Shown here one piece after another: positions 53,726-61,349 of a DNA stretch of 64,000 nucleotides. The stretch covers positions 930,001-994,000 of the forward strand of contig CAWGBF010000015.1 of NCBI GenBank assembly GCA_963820775.1, given 5' to 3'. Source of the DNA: Roseiarcus sp963820775. GTDB taxonomy: Bacteria > Pseudomonadota > Alphaproteobacteria > Rhizobiales > Beijerinckiaceae. Within the stretch, counting starts at the first letter, position 1. Each line of letters opens with the position of its first letter. Below the pieces are notes generated by a model that saw only the letters and a program-made list of their open reading frames with translations, was not told the DNA's origin and made no database searches. Both the position numbers and the translations under genes were made by a program.

Positions 53726-54177
53726 CACATCGCTCCTAGGTTCGCGTCTTCACGCGGCCGGCGGGGCGGACGGTCCCCGCGATCGCCGCGGTCCCCCCGA
53801 TCTCCTCGGTCGCCGCGCGGTCCGCGCGGCCCGCGATCATCGCGGTCGCTGTCCTCGCGCTTGCGCAGCATCACGGACGGGCCCGCCTCATGCTCGTCGA
53901 CGCGTATGGTGAGATAGCGGATGACGTCCTCGTTGATGCTCAAGAGGCGCTCGACCTCGGTCACCGCCTCGGAAGGGGCGGCGATGTTCATAAGGGTGAA
54001 GTGCGCCTTGCGGTTCTTCTTGATGCGGAAGGCAAGCGACTTCAAACCCCAAGGCTCGACCTTGGTGACTGCCCCGCCAAGCGAGGCGATTTTCGTCTTG
54101 ATTTGCTCCGTCAGCGCCTCGACTTGCTGCTGCGTGACGTCCTGGCGCGCCAGGAAGATATGCTCATAGAGAGCCAT
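53725..54177 (-). CDS. rpsF: 30S ribosomal protein S6
   Basis: 150 residues. MALYEHIFLARQDVTQQQVEALTEQIKTKIASLGGAVTKVEPWGLKSLAFRIKKNRKAHFTLMNI is the S6 fold. The C-terminal tail is a charged low-complexity extension with tandem GDR repeats (RGPRGDRGDRGDRGDRGDR), common in Rhizobiales. ATG at 54177 is set by homology; the upstream in-frame sequence is not S6-like. First gene of the operon. Confidence 0.96.
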   Translation of the reverse strand: MALYEHIFLARQDVTQQQVEALTEQIKTKIASLGGAVTKVEPWGLKSLAFRIKKNRKAHFTLMNIAAPSEAVTEVERLLSINEDVIRYLTIRVDEHEAGPSVMLRKREDSDRDDRGPRGPRGDRGDRGDRGDRGDRPPRRPREDANLGAM

Positions 54178-54441
54178 TTTGGGCCTTTCCAATTCAACCG
54201 CGTCCCACGCGGAGCCCCTCGAGCCCGGAAAGGCTCGAACCGGATCGTTCGAAGGCGGGAACACGGGAGGACGGGCGCTCAAGGCCCTGCCGCACGCTCG
54301 CTTCAGTCGAGCGCACAGCCCTCCGTTCAGCCCCCGGCGGGACGCAACGAGGGGGCCCTCATACAGAGAGTTGGGGCCCGCGGCAAGGAAAAAGCCGAGG
54401 CCGCGCTCAATCCGACTCCTGGTCCGCCTCAGGGTTTCAGG

Positions 54442-54663
54442 TCAATGATCCCCTGTCTGGGGTGCCTGATCGGCTTTTCCATAGGCCTTCACAACATCGG
54501 CCAGGGTTTGGAATTCCTCGCCTTGAGGGAAAAACTCCAGCACCTCGAGCATGTCTTGGCCGGCGCCATTGTCCCTGGCTCGCACAAGAAGATCCTCCTT
54601 CGACGCGGGAAAATGCATTCCCTCCAGATGATGCGTGACGTTCACGGATGAACGCTGGGTCAT
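54442..54663 (-). CDS. DUF2795 small protein
   Basis: 73 residues: VNVTHHLEGMHFPASKEDLLVRARDNGAGQDMLEVLEFFPQGEEFQTLADVVKAYGK. This is the DUF2795 pattern (LEG.DFPA.KEDL...A......VL..L...P...Y....DV). GGAGAG precedes the ATG at 54663. Function unknown; often linked to stress-related loci, here next to a hemerythrin gene. Confidence 0.82.
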   Translation of the reverse strand: MTQRSSVNVTHHLEGMHFPASKEDLLVRARDNGAGQDMLEVLEFFPQGEEFQTLADVVKAYGKADQAPQTGDH

Positions 54664-54741
54664 AGTGCGCTCTCCATTCTGAAGAACGAACGGCCAAGCT
54701 TTCGCTTGGCCGCTCCTTCTCAAACTCGCCAAGGAGTTTCG

Positions 54742-55545
54742 TCAGCGTCGGTTTTGCCAGCCGCGACGCGCGGCTTCCGAATGCCCTTCTGGATCGCCGG
54801 ACCAGCCGCCATGCCCGCGACCGCCGTCGCCGCGCTCGTAGTCATCGCTGCGGCGGTAGTCACGGTCGTCGTCATAACGCGATCGCGCGCGTGAGGGCAT
54901 CTCGTCGTAGCGACGTGATCGCTCCTCGTAGCGAGGCGATTGCCCGCCCCTGCGCTCTTCCCAACCCCGGCGTGACGCTTCCGAGTGACCTTCCGAATCG
55001 CCGTACCAGCCGCTTTCGCCGTGGCGCGGATTGTCCCAGCCGCGACGCGAGGACTCGGAATGGCCTTCCGAATCGCCGAACCAACCGCCGTGGCCACGAC
55101 CTTCGTGCGACCTGCCGCGCCGGGTGAAGCGGCCTTCATCGTCGCGATCGCGGCCCATGGACCCCAACGATCGGGGGCCATAATGCTCGTCGTCACCCTG
55201 GAAACGGCTGCGAGATGAGCCGTTGTCGCTCATGAAACGACCCTCGTCGTCACGATCCCGGCCCGTCGACCGCCGGCTGTAGCGCTCGTCCTCCTCATCA
55301 TAACGGCCGCGGGACCGCGACCCGCCTTCACTCATGAAGCGGCCATTCTCATCGCGCTCCGGTCCATTGCGAGAATAGCGCCGGTCGTCGTCGTCGTCCT
55401 CGTATCGGCCGCGAGAAAACCCGCTTCCTTCGCTCATGAACCGGCCTTCATCGTCGCGATCCCGGCCGCCGCTGCGAGAGCGCGAGTAGCCCCTCTCGTC
55501 ATCGGACATGAAACGTCCCTGGTCGTCTCGTTCTCGCATGTTCGA
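54742..55545 (-). repeat. Coding repeats in hemerythrin tail
   Basis: On the plus strand, recurring blocks such as CATGAAACG.CC..CGTCG encode the GRFM units (at about 55230, 55330, 55435, 55505) and CCGAATCGCC encodes the GDSEGH units. The blocks are similar enough to recombine. Confidence 0.6.
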
Positions 55546-56196
55546 ATATCTGCTCATCTCGGACTCCCTTCGATTTTGCCGGCTACTGGAAGGTACGGAG
55601 AGGCGCCGCGGCGCCAGCATAACCATGGCCTCTCCGATGCTTTCGTCCATATTCGCGAAGCGGCTTTTTAGGCGCTCGTATCGCGCCTTCATCTGCGCGT
55701 TCAGCTCGGGACTTGACCTTTCGGCCGATGAGACAAGGGCGAACATGCCAGTCTCCTCAGCGTCCGCGCCTTCCACGTGCGCGTCGAACTGTTTTGCGAG
55801 CGCTTCGAGCTTCGCGTGGCCGAATTGACGGCTCGCGCCGCGCAAGAGATCGGCCAGGAGCAAATTAATGATGTCCTTTTGAATCACGACGGCGGCGAGC
55901 TTTTCCTGGTCGATTCCCGCGCCCTCAAGCGCAGGGGTCAGGACCTCTTGTTCAACGGCGATATGTGGAAGCCAGGCGGCGGCGAACTCCTGCACAATCG
56001 CCTGGCGGTCGGCGTTGGCGTCCGACCGCTTGGCGAGCGTCGCCTGAAGCCCGCGATGCTGCTCCTTCAGCAGTTCCGTCGTATCGGATGAACCAGCCTC
56101 GGCGCTTTGTTCGTTCCTGCCGTTCTTCGAACCAACTCTGGCGTCGGTTTTCGCTTTCCCTATTGCTCGTGCTGATTTCTCGGGCTCTCGTGCCAT
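54742..56196 (-). CDS. Hemerythrin-domain protein with long stress-type repeat tail
   Basis: 484 residues. Residues about 38-170 form an HHE cation-binding domain (LLKEQHRGLQATLAK, AAWLPHIAVEQEVLTPALE, LAKQFDAHVEGADAEETGMFAL: His and Glu ligands for a di-iron site). The rest is charged, low in hydrophobics and repeated: five copies of (R)DDEGRFMS-type units about 35 residues apart and three copies of GW(F/Y/S)GD(S/P)EGHSE(S/A)(S/A)RRGW. An internal ATG at 55557 with AAGGGAG upstream begins MSRYSNMRERDD, which could start a separate repeat protein (55557-54742). Hence this may be a fusion or two overlapping products. GAGGAG precedes the ATG at 56196. Confidence 0.78.
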   Translation of the reverse strand: MAREPEKSARAIGKAKTDARVGSKNGRNEQSAEAGSSDTTELLKEQHRGLQATLAKRSDANADRQAIVQEFAAAWLPHIAVEQEVLTPALEGAGIDQEKLAAVVIQKDIINLLLADLLRGASRQFGHAKLEALAKQFDAHVEGADAEETGMFALVSSAERSSPELNAQMKARYERLKSRFANMDESIGEAMVMLAPRRLSVPSSSRQNRRESEMSRYSNMRERDDQGRFMSDDERGYSRSRSGGRDRDDEGRFMSEGSGFSRGRYEDDDDDRRYSRNGPERDENGRFMSEGGSRSRGRYDEEDERYSRRSTGRDRDDEGRFMSDNGSSRSRFQGDDEHYGPRSLGSMGRDRDDEGRFTRRGRSHEGRGHGGWFGDSEGHSESSRRGWDNPRHGESGWYGDSEGHSEASRRGWEERRGGQSPRYEERSRRYDEMPSRARSRYDDDRDYRRSDDYERGDGGRGHGGWSGDPEGHSEAARRGWQNRR

Positions 56197-56395
56197 GAGC
56201 GACTCCTCGGTCAGAGACTCGCGGAGGAAACTCGTTCGCTTGCACGGGGTTCCAAACGGAACGGCGTACACAATTCACGATAAATCCCGCTGCGGAGCAC
56301 GCCCGCAGCATTGCCGAATAATGCGCCGAGGAACGCCGCAAAGCAGCCCAAGAAAGGCCCGATACGCCGCCTGACGAGGCAGCCCCAATCTTATC

Positions 56396-57166
56396 TCAGT
56401 CGGGCGACTTGAAGGTCAGAATCCGGTCCGAGGGGAAATCGTAGAGCTTGCCCGTCTCGGTCCAGTCGGGCGAGCAAATCTCGACAATCTTGGGCGCCAG
56501 CTCTTCAGGCGCGCGCAGCGTCGAGGGATCCTCGCCGGGCATGGCGGTTGCGCGCATCCGCGTTCGCAGCGGTCCCGGGTTGATCAGCGTGACACGGATG
56601 TTCGAGGTGTTGACGGTCTCGGCGGCATAGGTGCGGGCGAGAGCGTCGAGCGCAGCTTTGGAAGTCGCGTAGGGACCCCAATAGGCGCGCAGCTCCGCCC
56701 GGCTCGCCGCGCCGGAAGTTATGAACGCGACGCGTCCCGCGGCGGAGAGCCGCAACAATGGATCGAGCGACCTGATGAGGCGCCAATTGGCGGTCACGTT
56801 GACCGCCATCACGTCCTCCCACGTTTTGGGATCGAGTTGGTGCAGGGGGGTCAACAGACCTAGGACGCCCGCGTTGCCGACCAAGGCGTCAAGCCGGCCC
56901 CACCGGCGATTGAGAGCTTCGCCTAGCCGATCAATGGCGGCGAAGTCGCGCAGATCCATAGGAACCAGGGTCGTCGCCTCTGGCTCTTCAGGCCGGAGCG
57001 CTCGAATTTCATCGTCCAATTCCTCAAGGCCGCCCTGCGTCCGGGCCAGCGCCACAACATGCGCGCCCGACTTGGCCAAGGCGAGAGCCGCCGCGCGGCC
57101 AATGCCGCGAGAGGCCCCGGTCACCAGAGCGATCCGGGGCGGTCCGCCGTGGCTCGACAAGCTCAA
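56396..57166 (-). CDS. Short-chain dehydrogenase/reductase
   Basis: 256 residues. Rossmann motif ALVTGASRGIGRAAALAL, NAGVLG, Ser in ITSGAAS and catalytic Tyr-Lys in YWGPYATSKAAL give a classical SDR; PGPLRTRMRATAMPGEDP follows. Substrate unknown. The start is TTG at 57166, next to GGAG. It is divergent from ihfA. Confidence 0.88.
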   Translation of the reverse strand: MSLSSHGGPPRIALVTGASRGIGRAAALALAKSGAHVVALARTQGGLEELDDEIRALRPEEPEATTLVPMDLRDFAAIDRLGEALNRRWGRLDALVGNAGVLGLLTPLHQLDPKTWEDVMAVNVTANWRLIRSLDPLLRLSAAGRVAFITSGAASRAELRAYWGPYATSKAALDALARTYAAETVNTSNIRVTLINPGPLRTRMRATAMPGEDPSTLRAPEELAPKIVEICSPDWTETGKLYDFPSDRILTFKSPD

Positions 57167-57442
57167 TCGACACTCCTTGTATCATTTGCTAGGCTTGCCT
57201 ATGGGGCATGATCGCGGGAGGACGCAAGACGACGGGGGGCTGGATCGCATCGGCGCCGGTCGCAGCGGCGCGACAAGCGTGGATTTTGTTTTGCGCCGAT
57301 TATAGGCTCGACCCTTCAGGGACTGCCGGGACCGAAAAGAGAGTCCGATATGGATCGGGCAAAGTGGCCGGCGCGCCTTTGGGGGCCTGCGCGGTCAAGG
57401 GCTGAGTATCGCGCGGGAGGGGGAAATTGATTGGGGCTCGAT

Positions 57443-57778
57443 ATGGCGAACGCTAGAGTTGGCCGCGAATCTGGCAAGACGGTGACTCGCGCCGATTTGT
57501 CGGAGATCGTTTATCAGAAGATCGGATTGTCGCGCACGGAGTCGGCGGAGCTGGTCCAATCGGTTCTGGACGAAATTTGCGACGCGGTCGCACGCGGCGA
57601 AACGGTCAAACTGTCCGGCTTCGGCTCGTTCGTCGTTCGCTCCAAGGGCGAGCGTGTGGGACGCAATCCCAAGACCGGGGTCGAGGTGCCCATCCTTCCT
57701 CGCCGGGTGATGGTGTTCAAGCCGTCCAATGTGCTGAAGGCCAAGATCAACGGGCGCGACGAGGAAGAGAAGGGGTAG
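57443..57778 (+). CDS. ihfA: Integration host factor, alpha subunit
   Basis: 111 residues; DNA-bending heterodimer subunit. TRADLSEIVYQKIGLSRTESAELVQSVLDEICDAVARGETVKLSGFGSFVVRSKGERVGRNPKTGVEVPILPRRVMVFKPSN contains the beta-arm with the intercalating Pro and the HU/IHF signature (GFGSF.V, GRNP.TG). ATG at 57443 fits the family better than the upstream TTG. Followed by merR, as in many Alphaproteobacteria. Confidence 0.95.
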   Translation: MANARVGRESGKTVTRADLSEIVYQKIGLSRTESAELVQSVLDEICDAVARGETVKLSGFGSFVVRSKGERVGRNPKTGVEVPILPRRVMVFKPSNVLKAKINGRDEEEKG

Positions 57779-57889
57779 GCGCGTCTTGCGCGACCGTGGC
57801 CCTGGCGTTTTGGAGCCAATCCGTCGATAGTCGGGGACCGCCACGGGGGCGTCGTGATTCTCTCGCCCCGCGCGCCAGGGAACAGGCCG

Positions 57890-58174
57890 ATGGAGAAGAG
57901 CCCGGAAGCGTATCGAACGATCCGCGAAGTGGCCGATTCGCTTGACTTGCCGCAGCATGTCCTGCGCTTCTGGGAGACCCGCTTTCCCCAGATCCGGCCG
58001 CTCAAGCGGGCAGGCGGGCGGCGCTATTATCGCCCTGACGACATCGAGCGGCTAAGACTCATTAAGCGTCTGCTCTACGACGAAGGCTACACGATCAAGG
58101 GCGTGCAGAAGCTGTTCAAGGAGCAGGGCGTTCAGGCGCTGTCGGCGTCGCTCAGCGCCGGGATCATCCATTGA
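57890..58174 (+). CDS. MerR-family transcriptional regulator (frame shortened by an indel)
   Basis: As read, 94 residues: YRTIREVADSLDLPQHVLRFWETRFPQIRPLKRAGGRRYYRPDDIERLRLIKRLLYDEGYTIKGVQKLF, a MerR winged helix. The stop directly after GIIH looks premature: with one T fewer at about 58172 the frame reads on as EPAIAAEP, then DDGIAALREALAQIVEAQRILAQASAP to a TGA at 58340, matching the helical C-terminus of orthologues. It lies downstream of ihfA. ATG at 57890 has AGGGAA upstream. Confidence 0.85.
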   Translation: MEKSPEAYRTIREVADSLDLPQHVLRFWETRFPQIRPLKRAGGRRYYRPDDIERLRLIKRLLYDEGYTIKGVQKLFKEQGVQALSASLSAGIIH

Positions 58175-58400
58175 GCCGGCGATCGCCGCCGAGCCTCGCG
58201 CCGGGTCCCCGCAAGACTTTGGCTCGCCGGAGCCACGTTCCAGGTTGGCGGACGACGGGATCGCAGCGCTGCGCGAAGCGCTTGCCCAAATCGTAGAGGC
58301 GCAACGAATTCTTGCGCAAGCGAGCGCGCCCAGTTCATGAGAGATTGCCCGGCAGCGCCACATTGCACGGCGCCGCGACGGCCCCTATAAGGGGCGCCGT

Positions 58401-58478
58401 CGGAGTGTAGCGCAGCCCGGTTAGCGCACTAGTCTGGGGGACTAGGGGTCGTGGGTTCGAATCCCGCCACTCCGACCA
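58401..58478 (+). tRNA. tRNA-Pro (anticodon GGG)
   Basis: Cloverleaf can be drawn: acceptor stem CGGAGTG (58401-58407) pairs with CACTCCG (58468-58474); D arm GCGCAGCCCGGTTAGCGC; anticodon stem CTAGT/ACTAG with loop CTGGGGG giving GGG; T arm GTGGGTTCGAATCCCGC. The discriminator A and encoded CCA end at 58478. Confidence 0.95.
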
Positions 58479-58812
58479 CCCATTTTTGGCGCCGCTGCGC
58501 TGGAAGACCGGGTCCCAGCGCTCAACCCGCCCGACCCTCGTAGCCCTGCGCCTGCAACCGAGCGTTTGGACCCAGCTTGACCCTATACCGTGCGCGCCTG
58601 ATCGCCCCGCAGGAGGCCAAGTCCAGCCGACGATGGGCCGGAGTGCGCTTCTGTCGCCGCAGCAACGAAATCAACCTGTTAGGCGCCTTTTTCTGTCACT
58701 CGACAACGCGAACGGCGCCTCTCTTTCACCATCGGCCTGAAGCCGATTCGCATAAGAGTTATTATGGAACCAAAGATGGAGACGCCGGAAAGCGGGCTGG
58801 ACTTTGGGCGCT
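58479..58812. other. Region downstream of tRNA-Pro, no gene seen
   Basis: About 330 bases between the tRNA and the HxlR gene. Short open frames have no support. I see no integrase gene or repeat of the tRNA 3' end here, so no sign of an integrated element at this tRNA. Confidence 0.45.
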
Positions 58813-59247
58813 CTAACCTCGGCCGCTCGCGTCATAGCGCCGCCTTGCGGCGAGCACGTCGACGATATGGTCGCGCGCCCAAAGTTGGAGCCCGTCAAGA
58901 ACCGCCGCGAGAGTCTGGCCGAGGGACGTGATTGCGTATTCGACCGAGACCGGCATCGTCGGCAGAACGGTCCGGGTGATAAGCCCGTCGCGCTCCATCT
59001 GCTTTAGCGTCTGCGACAGCATCTTCTGCGTCACCCCTTGAATATCACGCCGTAGAGCGTTGAAGCGGCGGGGTTTGTCGCGAATGAGACCGAGCGTCAG
59101 CACCATCCATTTGTCGCCGATCCGATCGAGCAGCAGCCGCGTCGGACAGCCGGCCGCGTAAGGGTCCGGAGGTGCGACCGGCGGTTTCCGCTCGGAAACC
59201 AGGTTCCCGGAGGGTGCGTTCTTTACAAGGATGTCGATCGTGGTCAT
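58813..59247 (-). CDS. HxlR-family transcriptional regulator
   Basis: 144 residues, winged helix: CPTRLLLDRIGDKWMVLTLGLIRDKPRRFNALRRDIQGVTQKMLSQTLKQMERDGLITRTVLPTMPVSVEYAITSLGQTL. The conserved Cys before the first helix is present. It is divergent from, and probably controls, the adjacent oxidoreductase gene. Redox or aldehyde sensing is known for some members; the signal here is unknown. Confidence 0.92.
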   Translation of the reverse strand: MTTIDILVKNAPSGNLVSERKPPVAPPDPYAAGCPTRLLLDRIGDKWMVLTLGLIRDKPRRFNALRRDIQGVTQKMLSQTLKQMERDGLITRTVLPTMPVSVEYAITSLGQTLAAVLDGLQLWARDHIVDVLAARRRYDASGRG

Positions 59248-59257
59248 TCATCGGCCC

Positions 59258-59270
59258 GATACTAGGTATC
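59258..59270. promoter_or_regulatory. Inverted repeat in HxlR/oxidoreductase intergenic region
   Basis: GATAC-TAG-GTATC lies in the 49-base divergent intergenic space, ten bases upstream of the HxlR start and 26 before the oxidoreductase start. A natural candidate for an HxlR operator; it is short, so chance symmetry remains possible. Confidence 0.5.
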
Positions 59271-59296
59271 TTTCTCATACCGCATCGGAGGCCATC

Positions 59297-59905
59297 ATGA
59301 AAGTCGCGCTTATCGGCGCTTCAGGAAACGGCGGTTCGCGCCTTCTCGCGGAATTGAGCCGTCGCGGTCATCTGGTCACAGCGATCGCGCGTAATCCGGA
59401 GACGATCGCCAAGCTGCCAGGCGTGACGGCGCAAAAGGGTGATGTCTTCGAGAAGCCGGGCCTCGTGAAGCTGCTCAAGGGCCACGACGCCGTGATCAGC
59501 GCAGTTCATTTCCTCGACAGCGATCCGAAGCTCTTGATCGAGGCGGTCAAGGAGGCGGGCGTGAAGCGCTATTTCGTCGTCGGCGGCGCCGGCAGTCTCG
59601 AAGTTGCGCCAGGCGTCAAGCTCATCGATACGCCGCAATTTCCCGCCGCCTACAAGGCCGAGGCGGCCAAGGGCGGCGAATTTCTCGACCTTTTGCGCAA
59701 GGACAGGGAGCTCGATTGGACCTTCCTCTCGCCGTCCACGGTGATCGCTCCTGGCGAGCGCACCGGCAAGTTCCGGCTGGGTAAGGATCAGCTGCTAACC
59801 CACGACAAAGGCAGCAACATTTCGTGGGAGGATTACGCGATCGCGGCGGTCGACGAACTCGAGAAGCCGGCCCACATCCGCGAGCGGTTTACGGTCGGCT
59901 ATTGA
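59297..59905 (+). CDS. NAD(P)H-binding oxidoreductase (atypical SDR, YwnB-like)
   Basis: 202 residues. MKVALIGASGNGGSRLLAELSRRGHLVTAIARNPE is the dinucleotide loop, followed by GDVFEKPGLVKLLKGHDAVISAVHF, YFVVGGAGSLEVAPG and WTFLSPSTVIAPGERTGKFRLG. Typical of NAD(P)H-binding proteins controlled by a divergent HxlR regulator. ATG at 59297 has GGAGG upstream. Its last codons (RERFTVGY) reappear as a diverged copy at 61251-61337. Confidence 0.9.
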   Translation: MKVALIGASGNGGSRLLAELSRRGHLVTAIARNPETIAKLPGVTAQKGDVFEKPGLVKLLKGHDAVISAVHFLDSDPKLLIEAVKEAGVKRYFVVGGAGSLEVAPGVKLIDTPQFPAAYKAEAAKGGEFLDLLRKDRELDWTFLSPSTVIAPGERTGKFRLGKDQLLTHDKGSNISWEDYAIAAVDELEKPAHIRERFTVGY

Positions 59906-59914
59906 CGCGCAAGA

Positions 59915-59945
59915 GGCGGGGCAGGGACAAGGCCCCTGCCCCGCC
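59915..59945. terminator. Bidirectional hairpin between convergent genes
   Basis: Perfect 12-bp stem: GGCGGGGCAGGG (59915-59926), seven-base loop, CCCTGCCCCGCC (59934-59945). No T-run in either direction, but very stable. It lies between the oxidoreductase stop and the phosphorylase-like gene's stop. A weakened version of the same arms appears after the remnant at 61296. Confidence 0.75.
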
Positions 59946-59950
59946 CTTGG

Positions 59951-61120
59951 CTAAAGAGCGGCGACGGCGGCCCAGCAGACTATGGCGCTGCACACGGAAC
60001 TCCACCGTCCGTAGGCCTTATAAATTGTAGCCGCCGCCTGCGCCTGCTGCTTGAGAGTGCCTTCCGCGGCGATCTGAGGGTCTGAAACGTTGCGGATCGC
60101 CAGCCACGGCGGCGCGTCGTCGAGCGACTGGGCGACCATCCCAAGCACCGCGTCTCCCATTTCGGAAGCGTCTCCAAGGCCTTGAAGCTTGAAGTGATTG
60201 TCCGTGGTGTCGAAGCCGAAGAAGTCGGTGGTCACGATCGACCGGGAAAGACCCGACGGCGCGACGACGGTGATCCCCGGCGGCCGCGTGTTGTCCGGCG
60301 GCAGCTGCGAGGCGTTCGTCTTGAAAAGGTCCTTCGCCTGCGAGAAGAACTTGGTCTGCGCCGCGTGGCTCGCATAGTTCGCGCTGGCGAATGTCGCTTT
60401 CTTCAGCCAGCTCGTCGAATCAAAGCGCACGACGGAGCTAACGACCACGTCGCCAACCTCGAAGTCCTTGCCGATGCCGCCGGCGGTGCCGGTGGTCAGA
60501 ATGAGCTTGGGCCGCACCTCGCCGATGATCTGCTTCCACAGTTCAGCGTTCGGCAGGACCCCGTTCGCGGGAAAGTGCTTGTTGGTGTCCTGCGACAGGT
60601 GTGACTCGGACTTGAAGACGATGGCCTTCTTGCCTCCGATGGTCGTCGTCCAGAACGCGCCGAGCCGCTTCGCCTTGACCGCTGGCGAGCCTTTGCTCAT
60701 CTGGCCGGACAGCGTCGCGAAATTGTGGGTGTAGGGAACGTAGTCGTTGTGGGAATCTTTTCCCGGCGTCAGCACGCGACTGAGCGCATGTCCCTCGTCC
60801 ACTGTCCAGGTGACGATGAGCACGTCGGCGCGCGGCAGCGGCTTGGCGCCGCCGGCCGGCGCCCGAGCGGCGGGCGTCGGCGCGAGGCCCTTGGGCCAGG
60901 GAATGTCGACGAAGCGGCTGAGGCCGGTCGCTTTGGTGAACGCGAGGAAGGCTGAGCCTTCCGGGCCCTCGGAATCGAAATCGATGATGTCGCGTTGAAT
61001 GTCGTCGAGACTGGCGTCTCGCGCGGCTGCGGCGCGTGTCGCGAACGCCGTTTGCGGAATTGAAACGGTTGCAGGATCGACGCCGATATTGCGCGCGATC
61101 CAGGCGCGGTCGACAATCAC
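59951..61120 (-). CDS. Nucleoside phosphorylase-superfamily protein
   Basis: 389 residues. LPRADVLIVTWTVDEGHALSRVLTPG opens a PNP/UDP-like domain; LILTTGTAGGIGKDFEVGDVVVSSVVRFD is the phosphorylase/MTAN loop and DASEMGDAVLGMVAQSLDDAPPWLAIRNVSDPQ carries the EM(E/G)..A...A.......R..SD pattern. In canonical enzymes the M-E before A contacts ribose; here the segment is SEMGD, so activity may differ. The N-terminal 90 residues are not family-typical. It is a stand-alone gene flanked by copies of the oxidoreductase 3' end. MTAN-, phosphorylase- or defence-related activity cannot be told apart from sequence. Confidence 0.75.
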   Translation of the reverse strand: MIVDRAWIARNIGVDPATVSIPQTAFATRAAAARDASLDDIQRDIIDFDSEGPEGSAFLAFTKATGLSRFVDIPWPKGLAPTPAARAPAGGAKPLPRADVLIVTWTVDEGHALSRVLTPGKDSHNDYVPYTHNFATLSGQMSKGSPAVKAKRLGAFWTTTIGGKKAIVFKSESHLSQDTNKHFPANGVLPNAELWKQIIGEVRPKLILTTGTAGGIGKDFEVGDVVVSSVVRFDSTSWLKKATFASANYASHAAQTKFFSQAKDLFKTNASQLPPDNTRPPGITVVAPSGLSRSIVTTDFFGFDTTDNHFKLQGLGDASEMGDAVLGMVAQSLDDAPPWLAIRNVSDPQIAAEGTLKQQAQAAATIYKAYGRWSSVCSAIVCWAAVAAL

Positions 61121-61250
61121 GAGCCCCTCCCAAAATCAATTGTAACTGCCGGAATAGCCAGGGCCGACAACGAAAGAAATTGTGCGTTATACGATTTTGG
61201 CCTTGCAGGCTGTGAGCGCCATCACACAACCGGACAGTTTCGGCTACAGT

Positions 61251-61337
61251 GAAGCCCGGTGCTCGTCCGCGAGCGGTTCACGATCGGCTACTGACGCGCG
61301 AGGCACGGCCGGGCCAAGGCCGTTGCTCCGTTGCCCT
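61251..61337 (+). pseudogene. Remnant of the oxidoreductase 3' end with its terminator
   Basis: The plus strand reads VRERFTIGY-stop at 61266-61295, against IRERFTVGY-stop at the intact gene. Matching bases continue past the stop (TGACGCGC) and into GGCC/CAAGGCC parts of the terminator. Orientation is direct. Together with 59868-59946 it brackets the phosphorylase-like gene. Confidence 0.7.
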
Positions 61338-61349
61338 CGATAGACGCCG

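Noticed and set aside
54742..55600. CRISPR-like array in the repeated DNA
   Set aside because: Repeats are degenerate, irregularly spaced and in frame with a protein; no spacers or cas genes.
58401..58812. Possible integration site at tRNA-Pro
   Set aside because: No integrase gene nearby and no copy of the tRNA 3' end seen downstream.
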